Notes: a model not told the origin generated them from the letters alone. A stretch of 64,000 nt of DNA from Phorcus lineatus (GCA_921293015.1 OV121081.1:53345877-53409876), one strand, 5' to 3'; positions 39,734-51,794 are shown, numbered from the stretch's first letter. Program-made: numbers and translations.

Positions 39734-39901
39734 AGGGACAGTAGAACGTTTATTTTATGTAAAGTTGTCTCACGGGAACGAATATAAATATTACCAATTG
39801 TAAGATCAAAAAAAAATTTCATCTGAAGATAATTCATTAGCATAACTGATGTTTATTGGTGGAAATTGGAGTTAAATCTTCAAAAACGTGTTACTGCCCC
39901 C
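39734..39901. mobile_element. Small MITE with TTAA duplications, 168 bp
   Basis: Flanked by TTAA at 39730-39733 and 39902-39905. Terminal repeats AGGGACAGTAGAACGTTT and, from the right end, GGGGGCAGTAACACGTTT agree at 14 of 18 positions. Non-coding. The ends differ from the 59521-59990 family, so this is a second TTAA-type family. Confidence 0.55.
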
Positions 39902-39905
39902 TTAA

Positions 39906-41469
39906 CCACATTGTTATATCTGTGTTGAGAGCTGCGAAGCTGAAGAACGTACACCAAAAGACACATCATTTAACGTTTTACTTTTTATCATTTCTTCAAA
40001 TGATTGAAATATCATGTGAGCATCAAGTTACAACTGAATTGTAGTCCATGTGGTATTATAAATGCGAAAAACCATAAAACCGGCTTCGTTGACATTTTTG
40101 CTAAATTATGAGCTTTGACAATGTTTTTTTAAAACTGTTTAACATTGATATTCTGGTGTCGTGAGATTGCTCTTTAAGATTTATGATTAAAATGCACGTC
40201 ATCTGATTCTCTTTTTCAGTAGATCACCTCCCATCGGCGACATTATTATTCACACTTATTCTTTACACGCTGCTTTTTTCAATTTTCAATTTACATAGAA
40301 TTTTATGTTTCGATTTTCAATCTTGAATCGCTCGTATATTGTTCTGTTATACTAATACGTTTTGTAAAGAAATGTTTGTAAAAGGGAGATAATATGCTCT
40401 AATAAATGAGTATTTGTTTTGAGGACAAACATTAAGTTGCAATTCGCCTCAACTTAAAGTCACGCAAATTTTTTACATAATACAACACGTATTCACACTG
40501 TATGTTAGCCATAAAACCGAAATGCACCTGTAAACACATTGTTATGCGAAACAACGACATACGCTAATACTACATGCAAACAAACAAACTCTTTGAAAAC
40601 GGCTGTATTCATTGTATGTCTTACAACGAAATAGGTAATGAAAATCAATTTTGGCAGAAATGTTCTTGGGAGGAATCTATTTTCAATAACGTAAGCAAAT
40701 CAGCGTCACTATTCATATACGTCATTATGATTATGATTGACAAACGTTGTTGATGCATCTTGTACAAGGCTTAAGGGATAATGTGTAAACAATTACGAAC
40801 TCCCGGGCGATACGATTTCATCTGTAAGTCAGTTGCACCGCTTGTAATGTCGTCGACCCACTGGATGTGGAAAAATATGCGTTATGTCGCCTCGCTCTAG
40901 CTTACATAAATGCCAATTGATGGTGAAAATACTGCGTGTTATTTGCACTTTGAATAGTATTTTTAGGAGATCATGTCATCTGCATGCATGTTGATCTCAT
41001 GTATATGAATTTGTTTTCGTGGTTATTTGTTCAGTGGTTTCCTATTTATCATGAGACTAAAAAATTGCCTTGTTTATGTAACGATGCAACATTTGAACAT
41101 TATGCTTTTTTCATAGAAAATAAATGAAAATTCATACTGAAAAAGTGCGAACGACCTGTGTGTGACTCATTGTAGATATGATATCGTTTTTGCATAGCAC
41201 TAATATGCATGGTGAGAAGCCTAGAAAAAGGTCATCTTCCAGTCCCCAGTAATCGAAAACAGCAGGTATCGACCAATACCAAGCAGGTATACAATACATT
41301 TAAACGGGTAAAGTATTATCTCAGTTAGTTGGACATTGAGTGATGGTTATATATTGTGACTGTGTAATAAACCTTCACTTCGGGTAATTGAGAAGACGAA
41401 CCAATAATTATATCGTGTTCATGTATACGTTTTTTTTCTTTTTAATCAATTCTTTTCTCTGTTTTGCAG
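39906..41469. other. No independent feature recognised upstream of the GNAT exon
   Basis: AT-rich sequence directly before the exon. Apart from the final pyrimidine tract and acceptor (about 41420-41469) I see no exon or promoter I can support. Confidence 0.4.
41420..41469 (+). other. Splice acceptor region of the GNAT exon
   Basis: A T-rich stretch with CTTTTTAATCAATTC, a plausible branch-point area, is followed by TTTTCTCTGTTTTGCAG. This is why the upstream part of the open frame, which would encode a hydrophobic string of Phe and Leu, is excluded from the protein. Confidence 0.75.
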
Positions 41470-42083
41470 TCTGGCTGAATAACGAGGAGGAAATGATCAC
41501 AGAGACTGTAAAACATCCGGGCATCATTCTGCCTTTTGCAGCCTCACTTTCAGATGGACGGGAAGTGTTCGTGGATACCATGACAGAATGTCATCTGAAA
41601 CAAGTATGGCGGATTATACAGGAAGCTGCGCAGAACGACGAAGGATTTGGCGCAGACGAGTACCTCACGGAGCAGGACTTCCGAAATGACATTAAAGGTG
41701 GAAGTGGTTTCGCTGTGTTGAATAAAGATAACGGTGAACTTATCGCAGCCTTCGTTCTGGCTATCAGCAAATACTATCGTGGACAGAACGTTGTCGACCC
41801 ATTCCTCATAGTTCGCCGGTGTGAGAGGCGCAAGGGAGTCGGCGAACTCTGCTTCCGGTTATGTGTACAATACGCCCAGACTCTCGGCTTTATGGGAATG
41901 TATGTGGACACGTTCAGTACGAACACTGCTATGATGAAGATTATAGAGAAGGCTGGCGGCTTCCAGAAAGTGGGTTATCTCCCCATGGGAGGTCGGAGTA
42001 AGGAAGGGGACATTATCAGCTCCTTTATATACTACAGAGACCTCCGAGCTCCAACACCGCAGGTGTCACCGTGCCCTTCTTGA
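41470..42083 (+). CDS. GNAT-family N-acetyltransferase, terminal coding exon
   Basis: Proteins of this superfamily transfer an acetyl group from acetyl-CoA to an amine; the substrate here is not known. The exon opens after a long pyrimidine tract and TTTTGCAG (AG at 41468-41469) and ends at TGA 42081-42083. The ATG at 41493 (context GGAAATGA) gives 196 residues. Motif A of the fold is seen as RRKGVG (residues 112-117), the R/Q-X-X-G-X-G/A loop that binds the CoA pyrophosphate, preceded by the strand VDPFLIV. Motif B follows as NTAMMKIIEKAGGF (144-157), and a C-terminal strand SSFIYYRDL closes the domain. The length suits a single GNAT domain. The pattern recalls cytosolic small-molecule acetyltransferases such as the fungal Mpr1 group, but that is only a guess. 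Codons 5' of the acceptor (41388-41469) are intronic. Confidence 0.85.
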
Positions 42084-44190
42084 TGCTGGTGATATAAACT
42101 TTCCCTTTGTAACTGAGGATTAGATCTGTTAAAGGTCTCTTTCTGAACCCTGCAGCATTCGATGATACTTGGTGATACGACTGTAGTGCGGTTCTGATGT
42201 AGTAGAAACTGTGAGTGGTTGGGTGGATGTCAGATCATTGATATTATGTGTATTATATGGAAGGTTTCAGTTGCCATCTATGCACTGCACTATACTCAAC
42301 AACGCAAAGACCTCATGTACTATGATTTCTAATGTTTACAGTTGGAAGATACATTTTAAAGGTTGAATAAGTTTATTCTTGTTTTAATTACTATAGTCCT
42401 TACAGTGAATCATTCTAAATGTAAGAAATTTAATGGCTGTTGAAAAAGTCTCCAGGAATGGTTAGATTTATTGTAGGAGTAAAATCATCGACGATTCATC
42501 ATGTCCAAACATTTTTAACCAGAACAGAATAACACATTTGCGGAGTTTCGTATTGTTACTCTTTTACGCGTGATACGAGGAAGTCGTTGATATTACAAAT
42601 AATAACCTTCATTGAAAGTTGATTTTCTAAACGGTGTAACGGGTACATTTTGATCAAAGATCCACTTAGTTTGGATGTGTTTGCGAATGTTTAAGGACAT
42701 TCTGTAAAATTGAATTGTGTTAAATCCTTAAATGTATTGTGAATACGCTGTTAATTATGGATACATCACCTGCTCGCCGTGGTAGGGAAAGGAATCTAAG
42801 ACTCTAAATAAGGGATAAGAATACATCTGTGCACTTAAATGTTTCTCATAAATGTAATTTTCTTTCTGTATAATTTAACTCAATGTTGGAATGTCATACT
42901 TTTAAAAGTTACTGTAACACGTTGTCTTTTGCAAATTGAATAATCCCACGAAAAGGGAAAATTTATTGCAAGACAATTTATTTAAATCAATACAAGGATT
43001 TTTAAAACAAACTTGCTAACTTTCCTTAAGCTGAACTCTATTGAAGCTATTCCCTCAACTCGAATTATTAAAAGGTATTCACACCAAAATGGCCTTGTTA
43101 TGTACATCCTCTATCTATCACTACGGATAATCGGCCTGAGTAATGAGATTTTAACCACAAGAGGAAAATATATTGTGCATAATCCAATATTTAATTCTTA
43201 AAGATATGATTAATATACAATTTGTAAAACGTGTTTATGTGTCCTTAAAGGTGAAAGAAATTCCAAGCTTTATTACCTGATGACAAATTATTTAAACAGT
43301 AATGAATTGAAAACGCTGACGGACAGGTTCTCTTTTGCTGCCGAATGCATCTATGGTGTGAGGTCAGATAAAACCCTATCACAATCGGCGTTATAAGATA
43401 TAAACAACGCTTGATGTTATCAAGTGCACCATCAATAACCATACGTCGGGAGGGTGTCGCTTCCATGCAGTTCTCCTCAGTTCTACACATGACTCCACCA
43501 GCAGGAAACTCTAATTGGGCACTAAAAATATAGATGTTTTCAAAATAGCAAGAACAGAAATAGATGCTAATCTCTTAGACTTGTACTAAGATAGAACATA
43601 AATGTCATGATTGTATGTAGAATGATATTGATTTATGTAATGACGTTCTCAACAATTTCCTACAAGCAGATTAATCCTCTTGTTGTTACGAAAGGGCAGA
43701 TACGAAGGTTTTTGTGAAAATTATTATTTGTTTACGTGTATTTTTACGTTTAGATTGTTCAGTGAATGGCAATATTGTTTTGTTATAAGACAAAAGTATT
43801 ATACAAAATATATATTTATCGTATAAATGAAAATATAATTGCAACGAGATGCTGAAGGCGAATTCATCATAATTCTCTGAAATCGGCGTTGGTGTCGAAA
43901 AAAATCGTTTCTTGACCTTTGATTGTCGTATTAGTTTGTTATGATATCTAAATGTATGTCTACTTTGCCAAACTACTTGAAAATTTAACTTTTGTTTTCT
44001 CTTTATTGTCTATTTTGTTCAGATAGCGTGGGGCGGGAGGGGGTGTGTTTTTAAAACATTACATTGACAAGACCAACAGAGAAGAAGAATAATATGTTTC
44101 TTTATTGTTTTGCATAATGTTTAACAAGAGCATAACATGTCTAGTTATGAAAACATTTTGTGTGATTCGTATAAACGTTACAGGGAGCAA
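42084..44190. other. Possible long 3' UTR or intergenic DNA after the GNAT gene
   Basis: No clear AATAAA lies close to the GNAT stop. Variants such as AATAAG (near 42366) occur. The remaining sequence is AT-rich without supported exons. Confidence 0.35.
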
Positions 44191-44200
44191 ACAAAGTGTA

Positions 44201-44328
44201 ACAGTGATCCCTCGCTATAACACCCCCAAAGTACCGCGGCTAGTTTTAGTCGTTCTATCCCTGATTCATAGTCCGTGGTTTCAGATATTTGGCACCAATA
44301 GCTCAGGTTACAGCGAGGGACCTCTAGT
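44201..44328. mobile_element. MITE with TA duplications, Tc1/mariner/pogo-like ends
   Basis: Flanked by TA at 44199-44200 and 44329-44330. The left end is ACAGTGATCCCTCGCTATAA. The right end, reverse-complemented, is ACTAGAGGTCCCTCGCTGTA; the CCCTCGCT.TAAC core is shared. At 128 bp it has no coding capacity. TA duplication is typical of Tc1/mariner and pogo-type elements. Confidence 0.55.
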
Positions 44329-44394
44329 TATATAACTCAAAATGTAGACCATTTATGTTCATTTTATTGTAGATCAGATCGGTTGTTACTCAAA

Positions 44395-44400
44395 AATAAA
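44395..44400 (+). terminator. Candidate polyadenylation signal AATAAA
   Basis: AATAAA is followed within 40 bp by a G/T-rich stretch (GATGTCGTTTTGTTTTGTTG), the usual layout of an animal cleavage site. It lies 2.3 kb after the GNAT stop, so assignment to that gene is uncertain. Confidence 0.25.
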
Positions 44401-44599
44401 GATTTATCATTGTTTGAGATGTCGTTTTGTTTTGTTGAGAAGGATAGAGGAAGATTTATTCGTCATGCTAAAGTTTCAGGCACAAATGTGAAAATGACAA
44501 ACTTGATCAGAATTGAGAGTCAGATTTGTAAGTGACATTTTCCCAATTTGTAATGGGACCGGGGAACAATCATCGGATTCTCTTATGCAGACAAATTTG

Positions 44600-44672
44600 C
44601 CGAGCCACTGGCGGGATTCGAACCTAGTTTCTCTTGATCCGTTAACGAAAGCGCTAACAGTTGTGGGAGAAG
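44600..44672 (-). repeat. tRNA-like SINE head or tRNA relic
   Basis: On the minus strand, GGTTCGAATCCC (44613-44624) is a perfect RNA polymerase III B box. An A-box-like TTAGCGCTTTCG lies about 33 bp upstream, close to tRNA spacing, and ACTG before the A box can pair with CAGT after the T arm. The A box is imperfect and the rest does not fold as a functional tRNA. The flanking open frames on both strands (44476-44970) are not genes. Confidence 0.45.
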
Positions 44673-44913
44673 GAGGGGTTGTAAGGTCAGCTGAAGTGTC
44701 GGAAAATAGAAAATCGAATAATGTAAGAGAATACACAAATCGTCTTGACAGGTTTTTAGCAAAAGTAGTTTTAGTAACTGACGTATCAACTTGAACATAA
44801 CTGCGTTTCAAAATCTTTTTTAAAAACTCCCACACGCTCACACACAGATCCGAGCGAAAATGAACTCGAATTGTTTCAGTGGCATTCAGACTTCTAGAAG
44901 TTGGTAGTATAAG

Positions 44914-45117
44914 GACTTTATTACACAGTGGCGAAGGTTCGTTATAGATCCTTATACCGTTATCAAGCATATGGGAAAATGATGGGTACAGTACTAGTCG
45001 TTATATATATGTACATAGGACTGTATAATATATGATGACTGTACCCATCATTTTCCCATATGCTTGATAACGGTATAAGGATCTATACCGAAACGTCGCC
45101 ACTTTGTAATAAAGAAG
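44914..45117. repeat. Hairpin element, about 200 bp
   Basis: Arms 44914-44992 and 45038-45117 are reverse complements over nearly 80 bp with few mismatches; both carry, in inverse orientation, GATCCTTATACCGTTATCAA and the following GCATATGGGAAAATGATG. The loop is about 45 bp and AT-rich. The right arm has CGAAACGTCGC and TAATAAAGAAGTTGTA, the module also found in the hairpin at 939-1077. Confidence 0.8.
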
Positions 45118-45511
45118 TTGTATATCGATATATCATTGTCCGAAAATGTACTCGTTAAGATACGCCTCCCACACACGATTCATCCGCATGTGAATGTTCA
45201 ACTGTCAATCATATATGTGAATCATAATAAACTTGAAAACATTAAAATGACTTGATGCAATTATAATCCACACGATAGCATTAAATGATATGTGCATATA
45301 CATTAAATTGCCATAAATCTAAATTAAACATCGATATAGTGGACATCAAATAGAATGATAATGTAAGTATATGACACTATATTGATAATTTGAATCAGAC
45401 TGCTCATACATCATTTATAATCATTGATATACCTAAGATTTGCTGTATTTCAGTTTACCTTTTCATGCTGTGTGATATATTACCTAGAAACCTTGTATTA
45501 GAATTCATGTT

Positions 45512-46327
45512 TGTCACGGTGTAACGATATCTAAACTCAGACGAGACCCGTTTATCCGACAGAAAGATAAGAAAAGAAAATAATCAAGCCAATAAATAAC
45601 TAGAGAGAAGCCAATCAGTGAATCAAGTGGTTTATTTGCAGTCTAACCAAGATGACAACTGGGTACAGCAACAAGCTACCCGTAATCCACTCAACAGGAG
45701 TTAACAACTAATTAAGGAAGTCAACAACCCATGAATAAACAAATAGACAAACTGTAGGGAATCACTCTAGCATACCCCCAGACGTTGTAACAACAAGATA
45801 AGCTAATGACCGTCTTAACGAGATAGCATCACTAAGACAAATCGACACTTGGCGAATATACAAGGGTGGTGTCGGGACACGGGTGGACTAAAAATAGGGG
45901 TGAATAAACAACAAGCACACAGTACTTTAGATGATCCCTAATCACTACTTGAGTGAGTAAATGAATAAGAACACTAGTTTAGGTATAGTAGAACTTATAA
46001 AACAATGGGAGGAAAGGTAAGGTTAAAACTGTAAGTTCTTAAAGGAAGTGATCACATACTCCAGAAAAGTACAGAGAAATAAGGAATATCAACCTCACCA
46101 ATCCACTTCCAACGTCCAAGGGTCCACCCGTGACCTCTCCCCGCAAGGATCAAGCCAAGAATGCTGGTACTAGAGCTTAGCCCGCTATTTATTGGCTCCG
46201 TTCGGACGTCGGAGAAGACTAGGCCAAGGAGAATGGTAGCTTACCTTAAGGATATCGCGAATCTGTGTTTCTTTGCGAAACTAAATTATCCCTAGCTCCA
46301 TAATTATTTAAGGTATGGAGCCCTACA
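45512..46327 (-). mobile_element. Candidate solo LTR, 816 bp
   Basis: On the minus strand the block starts TGTAGGGCTCCATA and ends TTACACCGTGACA, giving TG...CA ends as in LTRs. In between are CCAATAAATAGCGGGC, a TATAAG stretch and, near the end, AATAAACCACTTG, which could be promoter and polyadenylation elements. No partner LTR, primer-binding site or gag/pol lies in the window, so it would be a solo LTR. Flanks do not show an exact 4-6 bp duplication (ATGTT left, ATGGC right), which weakens the call. Confidence 0.35.
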
Positions 46328-47016
46328 ATGGCTTATTGTAAAGGACGCAAACTACTCTACAAGAAGATATAAATATATGTAAAATGAGCATTGGCATATT
46401 AATGTTACATGTACAAAGGCTGATAAATGGAGCATGAAAATGACATTTGAACATATAAAAATAGCCACAGTCGGCGAATAAAGACATGAATGATAAAAAT
46501 AGATACATGAATGTAAAGTACATGACATGTACTTTCGATATATACAATAATTGGTGATATTTTATGAAAGTACATTAAGGGAAAGGCGGGAAAAAGGTCG
46601 CACGCTCGAACCGCATGACAGTTACGTCGGAACCTAGATGTTTAGTGGTGCTATTAACATAAGGACAAATTCTTTGGTCGATGTAGACACGTATTTATTT
46701 CATCAAAAAGAACGTTACGGTTAGATCTTGCAGCTCACATAACATTTACCGTATTTCCTCGAATACAAGCCAAGCCTCAAACTAGGGTCTCGAAGACAAC
46801 CCGGGAGCATTGGGTGCTTAAAAACATACAACCCCTTCAAAACATGAAACACGTAAGTATTTTTTCGAATTTTAACATTTATTCAAGCGGTGAAAAAATG
46901 CAATCTTATTATTCCCTTTTAAACTTCATTGCTTTATGATTATTGAAATCCTTCTTGCATAAAAGTGGAATTTTGAAGTTTTCTTTTGTTTAACAAGCAT
47001 TTGAAGGCGTTTCCGC

Positions 47017-47019
<3 letters not shown>

Positions 47020-47112
<93 letters not shown>
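47020..47112. repeat. (AG)n microsatellite, about 46 units
   Basis: Uninterrupted AG dinucleotide run. The Ser-Leu-rich frame at 46926-47144 (-) is a translation of this repeat and not a gene. Confidence 0.97.
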
Positions 47113-47114
<2 letters not shown>

Positions 47115-47415
47115 AACTAAAAAGCTAGTTGCACTGTTAAACAAAAATAAGCAGGCATAATTAAAATTTTGTGTTTTCGATTTTGCAGGGGAAAGAGGTT
47201 TACATCATGCCTCATCTACATCTGATAGAAACAGTGGAGTATCAATTTGCATTTGGCTGACAAGTGAACGATCAAAACAGTGTCAAAGTTTGTCTTTGAG
47301 GTCGGTTCCTGATTAAACACTGATAGAATAAACCTGATTGATTGATAAACGTGTAGGTCAACGTCACAGGACGTCTGAGACACTTTCACGACTTGCTATT
47401 GCATGGGATCGCATT

Positions 47416-47959
47416 CACAGGGGCGTGTATCGCTTAGAAATAGCTTTAGAAAGACATATATACCCATAGACCCTACCCTACTACTATATAAAAGGAAAGG
47501 GATGTAACGACCAAACCACCCCATGCTCGAACAAAGTCAGTTTTCGCATCCAAAATAATTTTTCTGGACAAATTGTTCACTACGATTCGAAAGCTAAATG
47601 ATTTCCCTACAAAACGAGCTATGGATTGTCAAAATCGGGTAATTATTTCAAAAGTTACATGCAACGACGTCCCGAAAATCGCTACCGCCAGATTTTCAGG
47701 CCAAAATCCCCACTCACGGAAAACAGCAAAAACTCACCGTTTAACATCGTTTATTGATTCCAGCAATGTTGACAACACCAATGGAGAGCTCGATTCGATC
47801 GGCGACATCGAACTACATGTTCACAATATGAGAACAGCACCTAATTATTGTTTCTACGAGTGCTAGCATACATTTTATCAAAAATCATCTGCTTTGCTGT
47901 TGTCTTGTCTGCCAAAACAGCGGCCTTGACATTCATTTGACCTCGTAGCCGCAGCAAAT
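47416..47959 (+). repeat. Left 544-bp inverted-repeat arm
   Basis: Matches the reverse complement of 53249-53792. It contains a 97-codon open frame (47573-47866) that starts at the seventh base after TTTCTGGACAAATTG. That frame is repeated unchanged in the other arm. It has no recognised domain, and its identity follows from arm identity, so it is not evidence of selection on a protein. Confidence 0.9.
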
Positions 47960-50690
47960 TTAAAAATTATAGGATTTGGTAGAAATTAACATTGAGTATT
48001 TTCTATTAAATTCCCTTCTGCAGTCGTGTGTGTTTTAATGAGCCCAAAATATTAAATAAACTCGTTCTTTATAACTATGGGTCAAATCATAATTTTTTTT
48101 AAACGTTCCAGAAATATGAAATTATTCGACAATTGGCAAATGTCAAAATTTCAAACGAATCGTTAGAAAATCGCAACATAAACTTTAATTGACAAAAAAA
48201 TTTTTTTGTAATTTATGTAGAACAATATACTTATTAGTATGATTTGTCATGTTTTATTAAAGAATATATAAACAACTTTTACTCGGTTTACCTAAAAATA
48301 TTGTTTTGATCTTTTTCTCCAAAAAGTGATGGCATATATAATATTATATAATGTTACCAACATTAACTTGATAGATTTCGCTATCCTTCTTAATTGAAGC
48401 ATATATTTTTAAAACTCAGTTATGTTTTATAATTGGAAAAGAAAATATTCAAAAATTAAAAGAATTTGTAAAGAGGTTTGAATCTCAAAGGCAAATTTGA
48501 AAGCAACTCCTAATTCTAGATAAACTACTTCCATGTTGAATATTTGATATGCAGTTCAGATACATTATTTAATAAAATAAGTTAACCATTATACCATATA
48601 GACTATAGAGTACCTCTGTTACAATTAGATAGGTGATTTAATTTTATTTCTTCAAACAATAGTGATATGATTAAAATTATCAAAACTGTGTTCGACAAAA
48701 AAGGGGATATTTATTTTTCAGAGGTCAGACAGAATTATATATTTTTATCAATATTGGCTTGGCTCAGGAGTGAGATCATGTAAATCATAAAAGATGTGGA
48801 TAGCAATCATTGATAATGACTTGTATTTTGTAATTCATACTGTTCAACCACCCTGGTGGTTAGGGGCATAAATGCAATGCCTCGCTTGGAAGGTTACCTT
48901 AGTTTTCTTTATTGGAAGCAATTTTGATTTTCATAGTTAAAAGATTAAAACAACAAAAACATATTAAGTTACAATATGCTGCATTAAAACTTATTAACAG
49001 TTATGTATAATCATGTTGAAAAAATAACTTTTCTTATAACTTCAGTTGAAAGGTAGATTTTTATGCCTCATGAAAAGGTGATTTGATTTAAGTTACTAAA
49101 ATAAGGCCAGTCTCTCCCCAATAAAGGAAAAAACATTAACAGTGTGTCCAATAAATAACATAATAAATTTCATTCTTAAAGTAATCAGTATATTTTATTA
49201 TGTATAAGGTCATAAAAAGCATGTCTGAAGTGACAGATCTCCAGACTGGCACAGTACTTGTATCTTTAATTGCTGTTTCAAATGCAATAAATCTGATTTA
49301 GTTATATTTTTTAGAATATTTGCGTATGAGGGCATTTTCCCCAAAATGTCCTGAATTTGTTTGCCTTGCAAGCAATAAACTCTTTAGTTTCATAAACATG
49401 TCTGTAATGGTTAGAATTGTAATCAAATGAAGGCTCTACCTTTTTTACACTTCAAAGAAATTAATTAAGCTCACTGAAATTAATTTGAGCTGAGCGTGAT
49501 AAAATAACACAAACCTTAACAGTGATACATACTCAACCTTTTTACAAGGTTCACAGGCTCAGAGGCACATCAGTTCTGTAATATTTTTCTCAGTTTTAAA
49601 AGAATAGAGTCATGACCCTGGAGCTCATCAGTCTTTAAAATCTACTATCACTAGGCCATAGTATTATCATACCAATCGCTTATGGAGCATATAAATATTC
49701 CATCTTTCTTAGCTTTATTAAGATTATTAAAGAAGAAGATATTTATAAGGCCATGACCTGTGTGACTTTAGTCAGGGACAAACAAGACATATAATATATA
49801 GTTTAGAATCCTCATTAGAATGTACAGGTTTCTTCACTATCATCTTCAGGAGAAAAAAATGAAAATAGGCTTTAGGAGTGGCCCTAGAGGCCTTTCTTAG
49901 GTCACCAAATTTATAAATTTAGATCCTTAGTAGTCAAGGAATTGGTACACAAAATTATATAAGGACACCGTCCCATGTCAGGCTAGATGAGGTGAAAAGT
50001 GAAATTGAATCACTTATTTGCTTGCAGTTTAATTCAATTGGCATAGAATATTTGATGTAGAAATTATAATTGAAAATCTAAAAACACATTCTTTGTACAT
50101 CATCTGTTATATATCCAGCACGAAACAGACAGATTTGATTTGTAGCCCATATTTCACCTACTGTTAAGCACTCATTACAAGTTATGCCAAAATAAACTTT
50201 CCTTGCCTATTATTGATGTGTATATTATAGTCATAAAAGTATTTGTATTCAGTATTGAACATCCTTTGAAATTTATCAACTCAACCTTTTAAATATTCAT
50301 AAAAACATCATGAAAGGCTTTTATGAAGTACAACCTACTGATCATCTAAGATATGCAAAGTGTTAACAATTCCTCATGGTTAATGGTATTAAACTAAAAC
50401 TTTGAAAAGGGAGGTGTTATCCATAGGTGGCTAGAAATTCATGTATTAAACACATGAAATATCTATTTTACACTCTACAAAACACACGTTTAGTTCTTTG
50501 AAGGCTAATGGCACCTATAATTATCACATATCAAATAATAAGAATCAATTGAATTCAATACAATCAATATAATTGGATATAAGTGATGAAAGTAAATGTA
50601 TTGTTTTCTTAATTGGGGACTCACTTGTATGTCTGTATATATACAAAAACATATTAAAGAATCCTCACAAATAAATTCATTGATAGTCAA
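47960..50690. other. Interior of the inverted-repeat element, left half: no gene recognised
   Basis: Very AT-rich with no supported open frame. A short inverted phrase ACCACCCTGGTGGT is at about 48848-48861. No transposase-like coding was found. Confidence 0.4.
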
Positions 50691-51537
50691 TTTATTTATT
50701 TTATTTGAAGATTTTATTGAATTACAATAGCAGAAAAGTTTCAAGAGTGTCCATGTATTAGAGATTCTTTTCCATGTATGCAGCAAGGATATTCTCCAGA
50801 TTAAACTGTCCCCTCTTGATACTGAATCTTGTAACTGAAAAATATAAATTGGAACCAAATTAAATATGAGGCAAAAAAATATTGTTCCATTGTCATTATA
50901 GCTCCTCAAGTACTACAATATTAATTGTATTTAATGTTACAAACTAACATTTAAAATAACAAAGTATAGTCAAAGTGGTTGCTCTCATAATTCAAACAAT
51001 CATGGAACTTAATATTTGGTTAATCATAATCTACATTGGTAAAGGTGTGTTGTATAAACATTTATGATTACAGCATTTTGCTTTTAAGATAGCTGAAATA
51101 AATAGGTTTTAAATTTAAGTTGGATTTCTTTTGCCTCTTTTACAGAATTGCTCAATCAAACTCTAGAAACAAAGTGACACTTTTCACCAAAAAAGTTTCA
51201 TACAGCATTAACAACAGCTTAAGACATGGTACCTAACCAATAACCCTGAAGCCCCCTTGTTATCTCCTTATTTTCCCCCATGGTTAGGCCCTTCCACTAC
51301 CTCTACTCCCATTGAACCTGTTGTGACAATTGTCTTCCCTTTTCTCACTCATGGTAAACACAACTATTAAGTAATATATCTAAACAAAAATTACCTTGAC
51401 AAACATATTTCAACTTGATCATGTCTCAGTGGCATATATCTAATACTCTACATTATCTGCTGAAATACATTAACAAAAAAATTAAAAAGTATATCATGCA
51501 ATGATCCAAATCTTTAGATTGTGGCTGTTGTGCTTAC

Positions 51538-51602
51538 CTGAAAACTTTCAAATAATGATAGAAAAGTGTCTCCACTCTCTCCTCCTGTATTGAGACACAT
51601 GC
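51538..51602 (-). other. Exon-like segment, 65 nt
   Basis: Preceded on the minus strand by TTCTCTCTTTGCAG and followed by GTAAGCAC, a strong acceptor and donor pair. Two of its three frames are open. It is the best single exon candidate of the minus-strand unit. Confidence 0.5.
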
Positions 51603-51794
51603 CTGCAAAGAGAGAATCTTTTTTGAAAAAACACTTCTATATTTTAAACAATGTACATTTCATCCTTTTATTTCTTAAATTATTATTTTTTTGGATAATT
51701 ATAGGCTACATCATGTATTTGTGCTTGTCAAATTAAAACCATACTTGCTCTGCTACTCTCTTTAGAGACTTTTACCCAAATGAATAGATATGTA

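Larger units (their letters stand above)
28869..41469 (+). other. Candidate long first intron of the GNAT gene
   Basis: Starts with GTGAGT and ends with a pyrimidine-rich tract and TTTTGCAG. Inside are a 94-bp tandem repeat (32880-33355), a LINE tail (36353-36597), a small TTAA MITE (39734-39901) and otherwise AT-rich DNA. The minus strand at about 37580-37830 has stretches that read like decayed coding sequence with several stops. Further exons could be hidden within it. Confidence 0.35.

Noticed and set aside
41388..41469. Phe/Leu-rich N-terminus of the GNAT frame as a signal peptide or membrane anchor
   Set aside because: It is the pyrimidine tract before a strong splice acceptor read in frame.
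44476..44970. 164-codon minus-strand open frame
   Set aside because: It overlaps a tRNA-like repeat and the arm of a hairpin element, with no domain.
46750..46780. ACCGTATTTCCTCGAATACA as a transposon terminus
   Set aside because: It resembles ends seen in some animal repeats, but I found no inverted partner within the window.
46926..47144. Ser-Leu repeat protein frame on the minus strand
   Set aside because: Produced by the (AG)n microsatellite.
47573..47866. 97-codon open frame identical in both inverted arms as a conserved gene
   Set aside because: The arms are nearly identical as DNA throughout, so identity of the frame says nothing about protein selection. No domain is recognisable.
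50505..50909. 134-codon minus-strand frame as a complete gene
   Set aside because: It crosses a strong acceptor (TTTTTCAG) and a polyadenylation signal. Another frame of the exon-like part fits a C-terminus better.
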